This document shows, one piece after another, positions 62,470 to 64,000 of a DNA stretch of 64,000 nucleotides. Each line of letters begins with the position of its first letter. The first letter of the stretch is position 1. Made by a program: the position numbers and the translations under genes. Source of the stretch: Arenibacter algicola (GTDB taxonomy: Bacteria > Bacteroidota > Bacteroidia > Flavobacteriales > Flavobacteriaceae); NCBI RefSeq assembly GCF_000733925.1, contig NZ_JPOO01000001.1, positions 62,001 to 126,000 of the forward strand, read 5' to 3'. The notes below the pieces were generated by a model. The model made no database searches and was not told the origin of the DNA. It worked only from the letters and a program-made list of their open reading frames with translations.

Positions 62470-63735
62470 TCAATAAGTTATTTTATAAACCGTTCCTTTA
62501 AGGTCTTCACTAACATATAGTTCACCGTTGGGACCCTGTGCCAATCCACATGGCCTACGCTGAATTGGGCCACTGGGATTTGCAAGGTCGATGCCGGAAA
62601 AGTTATCGGCAAATATTTCCCAATTTCCATTAGGTTTACCATCCTTGAAAGGTACGAAGGCCACCAAATATCCCTTTTTTAATTCTGGGGACTGTCCATG
62701 GAAAGCAATAAAGGCGCCATTCCTATATTTTTCTGGAAACATTGTTCCTGTGTAAAAAAGCAGGTCGTTGGGAGCCAAATGTGCCGGGAATGCCATTAAA
62801 GGGTCTATGGCGTTTTCGCTTCCTGTTTTTTCACCGTCGCCCCCATATTCCGGGGCAAGGATATTCTTCTTCTTAAACTGATCGTAATAGATATAGGGCC
62901 AACCGGCATCATCACCTTCATGAAGTTCAAATAAAGTTTCTGCGGGCAGTTCTGCACTGTGCTTGGCGGTATAGTGTTCAGGATAAAAATCATGGAATGC
63001 CCCGCGCCCATGAACTACAGCGAATAAGGAGTTGGTCTTGTAATTCCAAGCTGTGCCCACGGCATTTTTAACTCCAGTGGCATAACGCTTACCATCAGCA
63101 AAGGATTGGTTTAATTTATCCGCCTTGAATTGCCAGATTCCACCTGCAGAATCCAGTATTGTACAGGGCATAATGCCGTTTCCGGTACCCTCTTCACGAC
63201 AGGAATCGTTCCAAGAGCCTATGGTAACATAAATGTTGGCATTATCATCCATTACAAATGATTTTGCGTTGTCCCGGCCTTTATCCGCCAATCCATCCAC
63301 TATATTTTCTGGATTTTCAATATCGATAATTTCTTCATTTTCATTTAATTTATAGCGATAGACCCCAGAATTGGAGGAGGTGTATAAATAGCCATTTTTT
63401 ATCAATATGCCTGTCCCAGGGAGATTGCCAAATTGTTGTTCGGCATCAATTTTCCCATCATTGTCAGTGTCCTTTAAGAGAATAATACCTTTTTCATCCT
63501 TTAATTTGGATCTATTTACATAGATATCCCCATTTTTTGAGACGGTCATATGGCGTAGATTTCCCAAATCTTCCGCAACCACCTGCAATGAAAATCCCTC
63601 TGGGATAACAATGTCGGTTTCATTTACGGGTTTAGGTTTTTCTGGAGATTTCTGTTTGCATTGCGTTGTTAATGAACCCAATAAAACGATTATGGATAAT
63701 GATTTAAGTAGAGGGAAGGAAATTGTGTTCTTCAT
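62470..63735 (-). CDS. Sorbosone-dehydrogenase-like (PQQ-type beta-propeller) lipoprotein
   Basis: The ATG at 63762 would give nine extra residues; the ATG at 63735 begins a typical lipoprotein signal (LGSLTTQC) and is preferred, giving 421 residues. The mature part is a beta-propeller of the glucose/sorbosone dehydrogenase class, with IPEGFSLQVVAEDLGNLRHM, NAVGTAWNYKTNSLFAVVHG and the C-terminal RRPCGLAQGPNGELYVSEDL. It could oxidise a sugar with PQQ, but many of these proteins have no proven activity. It stands alone, with a strong terminator downstream. Confidence 0.88.
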   Translation of the reverse strand: MKNTISFPLLKSLSIIVLLGSLTTQCKQKSPEKPKPVNETDIVIPEGFSLQVVAEDLGNLRHMTVSKNGDIYVNRSKLKDEKGIILLKDTDNDGKIDAEQQFGNLPGTGILIKNGYLYTSSNSGVYRYKLNENEEIIDIENPENIVDGLADKGRDNAKSFVMDDNANIYVTIGSWNDSCREEGTGNGIMPCTILDSAGGIWQFKADKLNQSFADGKRYATGVKNAVGTAWNYKTNSLFAVVHGRGAFHDFYPEHYTAKHSAELPAETLFELHEGDDAGWPYIYYDQFKKKNILAPEYGGDGEKTGSENAIDPLMAFPAHLAPNDLLFYTGTMFPEKYRNGAFIAFHGQSPELKKGYLVAFVPFKDGKPNGNWEIFADNFSGIDLANPSGPIQRRPCGLAQGPNGELYVSEDLKGTVYKITY

Positions 63736-63931
63736 GAATATGTTTTGGTAAAGTTTGATCAAGAGCTAAAGATAGTATATCAATCTTATTTATTGAAAAA
63801 AAAACAATATATGGCGTCATAAGTTCAAGTGTTTTAATTCTTTCTCCGAGTGGTCTTGTGAAAATAATATGCTTATTTTGGTTGTTGGATTATTTGTTCA
63901 TAGGGGCGCAAAGGAAAAAGGAACCAAGCTA

Positions 63932-64000
63932 ATGGATTACAACAAAATCAAAATAACGGAGAATCAAGCCATCAATATTGCCCTTGAGAATTTTAACATT
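63932..64000 (+). CDS. Start of a gene cut by the window edge
   Basis: An ATG at 63932 opens a frame reading MDYNKIKITENQAINIALEN, then FNI to the window end. A purine-rich stretch (AAAGGAAAAAGGAA) precedes it. The beginning resembles some phosphotransferase-domain proteins, but 23 residues are too few to assign a family. Confidence 0.5.
   Translation, partial: MDYNKIKITENQAINIALENFNI

Overview
The window looks like a chromosome segment of a flavobacterium (phylum Bacteroidota). The grounds are paired SusC/SusD genes, many SusC-like N-termini and lipoprotein signal peptides, a LytS/LytTR sensor pair, AT-rich intergenic DNA without strong Shine-Dalgarno sequences, and protein families typical of the group (DUF4861, GH105, GH106, baeRF). 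No rRNA, intact tRNA or CRISPR array was seen.

Layout. (1) 1-10,130 is the right part of an integrated island ending in a 3' fragment of tRNA-Asn. It carries a leftward type I restriction-modification operon (hsdR, an unassigned possible PD-(D/E)XK gene, hsdM, hsdS cut by the window edge), an AbiE toxin-antitoxin pair, the debris of an older integrase, and an intact tyrosine integrase next to the att site. (2) 10,130-17,461 holds a membrane LuxR-type regulator, a polytopic membrane protein, a DUF1508 protein, a TonB-receptor-like barrel and a divergent LytS/LytTR two-component pair. (3) 17,693-48,731 is a large pectin/rhamnogalacturonan utilisation locus. It has GH28, three GH105, two DUF4861, SusC/SusD, GH31, GH106-like, an acetyl esterase, CE12, CE8, a LacI regulator, altronate dehydratase, tagaturonate reductase, a Gfo/Idh oxidoreductase and a TRAP transporter. 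(4) 49,093-59,857 has a sulfatase, a baeRF protein, a CheB/CheR-PAS protein with a histidine kinase and a response regulator, a stretch rich in RNA hairpins, a phosphoribosyltransferase and a small hydrolase. (5) 60,216-61,619 is a cluster of palindromic repeats, the last of which is split by an IS110-family element. (6) 61,700-64,000 has a small secreted protein, a sorbosone-dehydrogenase-like lipoprotein and the start of another gene.

How it works together. In the pectin locus, CE8 and CE12/acetyl esterases would strip methyl and acetyl groups, and GH28 would cut polygalacturonan. SusC/SusD would import oligosaccharides. GH105 would remove unsaturated uronates, and GH106/GH31 would trim side chains. 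UxaB/UxaA would carry galacturonate-derived tagaturonate towards 2-keto-3-deoxygluconate, and the TRAP system would import monomeric uronate. A shared palindrome close to TGTAATCGATTACA lies upstream of GH28, susC (three copies), GH31, GH106, CE8 and uxaB. It is the likely operator of the LacI regulator encoded at 40,350. Pectate lyases, uronate isomerase and KDG kinase/aldolase are not in the window.

The most unusual items are: the IS110 element, whose 5' non-coding end can form a hairpin with loop arms matching its own insertion site (a candidate bridge RNA); the unassigned gene translationally coupled between hsdR and hsdM; a run of structured, terminator-like RNAs at 57.76-58.38 kb; and the shared-operator pectin regulon.
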